This document shows, one piece after another, positions 5,961 through 6,965 of a stretch of DNA of 6,965 bases. The translations under genes were made by a program, and so were the position numbers. How positions within the stretch are numbered: the stretch's first letter is position 1; every line of letters starts with the position of its first letter. Location of the stretch: positions 1 to 6,965 of the forward strand of contig JAFVYE010000102.1 of NCBI GenBank assembly GCA_017500745.1, read 5' to 3'. This DNA comes from Clostridia bacterium. Lineage in GTDB: Bacteria; Bacillota; Clostridia; Christensenellales; CAG-917. The notes below the pieces were generated by a model. The model did not search any database. It was not told where the DNA came from and saw only the letters and a list, made by a program, of their open reading frames with translations.

Positions 5961-5971
5961 AATTATTTTTA

Positions 5972-6000
5972 TTGATAAAATTTTATAATTCTATTATAAT
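5972..6000 (+). promoter_or_regulatory. Predicted lepA promoter
   Basis: TTGATA (5972-5977), exactly 17 bp, then a perfect TATAAT (5995-6000). This is close to consensus for the housekeeping sigma factor and implies a start near 6007, about 33 nt before the proposed TTG start codon. It is interlaced with the minus-strand promoter at 5980-6008. Confidence 0.75.
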
Positions 6001-6008
6001 AAAGTCAA
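5980..6008 (-). promoter_or_regulatory. Predicted phosphodiesterase promoter, overlapping the lepA promoter
   Basis: On the minus strand TTGACT (complement of 6003-6008), 17 bp, then TAAAAT (complement of 5980-5985), with 5/6 and 4-5/6 consensus positions. The predicted start is near 5973, leaving a leader of about 28 nt with the AAGGTGG site. The -10 box falls in the spacer of the lepA promoter, and the -35 box lies at the lepA start site, so both cannot be occupied at once. Confidence 0.65.
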
Positions 6009-6029
6009 GTATTAAAATAAATTTTTCAC

Positions 6030-6033
6030 GAGG
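6030..6033 (+). promoter_or_regulatory. Ribosome binding site supporting a TTG start for lepA
   Basis: GAGG (6030-6033) lies 6 nt before TTG 6040. The next in-frame TTG at 6046 would be 12 nt away, and no ATG or GTG occurs in frame between the upstream stop (6013-6015) and the first conserved LepA residues. This makes TTG 6040 the best start. Confidence 0.6.
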
Positions 6034-6039
6034 CCCACT

Positions 6040-6965
6040 TTGAGCTTGGACAAAATCCGCAACTTTTCCATCATTGCCCACATAGACCACGGCAAAAGCA
6101 CCCTTGCAGACCGTCTTATTGAAAAGACGGGGACTGTTGCTGCTCGTGATATGTCAAGTCAGCTCCTTGACAATATGGACATAGAGAAGGAGAGAGGCAT
6201 CACCATAAAACTTCAAACATGCCGTCTTTTCCACACTCACAACGGAGTGGAATACACCTTGAACCTCATTGACACCCCGGGGCACGTTGACTTCACATAT
6301 GAAGTTTCACGCTCACTTGCTGCTTGTGAAGGCGCATTGCTCGTTGTAGACGCCACCCAAGGCGTTGAGGCACAAACACTTTCAAACGTATATCTTGCCC
6401 TTGACAATGACCTTGAAATCGTGCCCGTCATCAACAAGATTGACCTTGCCAGCGCAGACATTGATGGCGCAAAGGCCGAAATTGAGGACATAATTGGTCT
6501 TGACACAGACGGATGTCCTTTGATTTCTGCAAAGGAGGGTATTGGTGTAGATGACGTGCTATCCGCAATCGTTGAGCGTTTGCCCGCACCCCAAGGAGAC
6601 AAGGACGCCCCCTTGAAAGCTCTGATATTTGACAGTTTTTATGACAACTATCGTGGCGCAATATCCATGGTTCGCATTGTTGACGGCACGGTTAAGGCAG
6701 GGGACAAAATTCGTATGATGTCCACGGGCAAGGAGTTTGACGTGGTTGAGGTTGGCATATTTGCCCCCAACATGAAGCCCGTTGACAAGCTTGAAGCGGG
6801 AGAAGTTGGCTATATTGGAGCCAGCATCAAAAACGTGTCAGACACCGCAGTAGGCGACACAATCACTGGTGCAGACAAACCCGCTGCTGTGCCTCTTCCG
6901 GGCTACAAGAAGGCCACACCAATGGTTTACACAGGCATCTTCCCAGCAGACGGAGCAAGATACAA
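6040..6965 (+). CDS. lepA: Elongation factor 4 (LepA), N-terminal half, runs off the window
   Basis: Ribosome-binding translational GTPase of the EF-G-like group, linked to back-translocation or initiation and 30S biogenesis under stress. 308 codons of about 600 are present. Numbering from TTG 6040, the G domain shows IRNFSIIAH (6-14), P-loop HIDHGKST (14-21), switch I '[14 protein letters not shown]' (44-57), G3 DTPGHVDF (78-85), G4 NKID (132-135) and G5 SAK (163-165). Domain II follows from about 185 with '[17 protein letters not shown]', '[19 protein letters not shown]' and '[15 protein letters not shown]', all close to LepA rather than to EF-G, EF-Tu or TypA/BipA. The C-terminal domains specific to LepA are beyond the edge. 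The start is a TTG with GAGG 6 nt upstream, an unusual initiation codon. The reading frame is intact and looks functional. Confidence 0.95.
   Translation, partial: MSLDKIRNFSIIAHIDHGKSTLADRLIEKTGTVAARDMSSQLLDNMDIEKERGITIKLQTCRLFHTHNGVEYTLNLIDTPGHVDFTYEVSRSLAACEGALLVVDATQGVEAQTLSNVYLALDNDLEIVPVINKIDLASADIDGAKAEIEDIIGLDTDGCPLISAKEGIGVDDVLSAIVERLPAPQGDKDAPLKALIFDSFYDNYRGAISMVRIVDGTVKAGDKIRMMSTGKEFDVVEVGIFAPNMKPVDKLEAGEVGYIGASIKNVSDTAVGDTITGADKPAAVPLPGYKKATPMVYTGIFPADGARY

Noticed and set aside
6237..6602. 121-codon minus-strand open frame antisense to lepA
   Set aside because: It lies opposite the strongly conserved LepA G domain; the Ser-rich translation is what the complement of lepA codons would give, and no ribosome binding site was seen.

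Overview
The window reads as part of a chromosome from a low-to-mid G+C Gram-positive bacterium of the Firmicutes, most likely a Clostridia-type anaerobe. This is inferred from the rbgA-rnhB-yraN gene order, strong AGGAGG-type ribosome binding sites, sigma-70/A promoters and Firmicutes-like protein sequences. I cannot name a genus. No rRNA, tRNA, CRISPR array, insertion sequence or integrase is visible. Every coding stretch looks native in base and codon use, with frequent GAC, AAC, CTT and TTG codons.

Layout. (1) 1-366: C-terminal third of a serpin, entering from the left. (2) 367-468: a spacer with a good promoter whose -10 and predicted start lie inside a 10-bp inverted repeat, followed by a second 8-bp dyad just before the ribosome binding site. 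(3) 469-2291: a three-gene housekeeping cluster, rbgA (50S assembly GTPase), rnhB (RNase HII) and yraN (UPF0102 nuclease-fold protein), with the last two overlapping by 4 nt. (4) 2292-2508: a gene-free stretch. Up to about 2403 it holds only A-rich, weakly repetitive sequence with no convincing terminator. Then come a promoter, a 10-bp palindrome at the predicted start site and a structured leader resembling the ribosomal protein L19 leader. (5) 2509-5090: rplS (L19), followed after 11 nt by a 741-residue membrane protein with an exported carbohydrate-binding-like domain and a GT-C (Gpi18-like) glycosyltransferase body. An attenuator-like hairpin lies inside its signal-peptide codons. (6) 5101-5161: two back-to-back intrinsic terminators shared by convergent genes. 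(7) 5199-5945, minus strand: a cytosolic glycerophosphodiester phosphodiesterase. (8) 5946-6039: overlapping divergent promoters. (9) 6040-6965: the first half of lepA (elongation factor 4), starting at TTG and running off the right edge.

The theme is translation and ribosome biogenesis (rbgA, rplS, lepA), with rnhB and yraN as the usual companions. The cell-surface genes (serpin, GT-C protein) and the lipid phosphodiesterase are interleaved with them. No complete unknown defence or mobile system is visible. The most interesting parts are the divergent GT-C protein co-transcribed with L19, in which several expected active-site motifs look altered, and the dense regulatory DNA: the double dyad before rbgA, the L19 leader and downstream hairpin, and the interlocked lepA/phosphodiesterase promoters.
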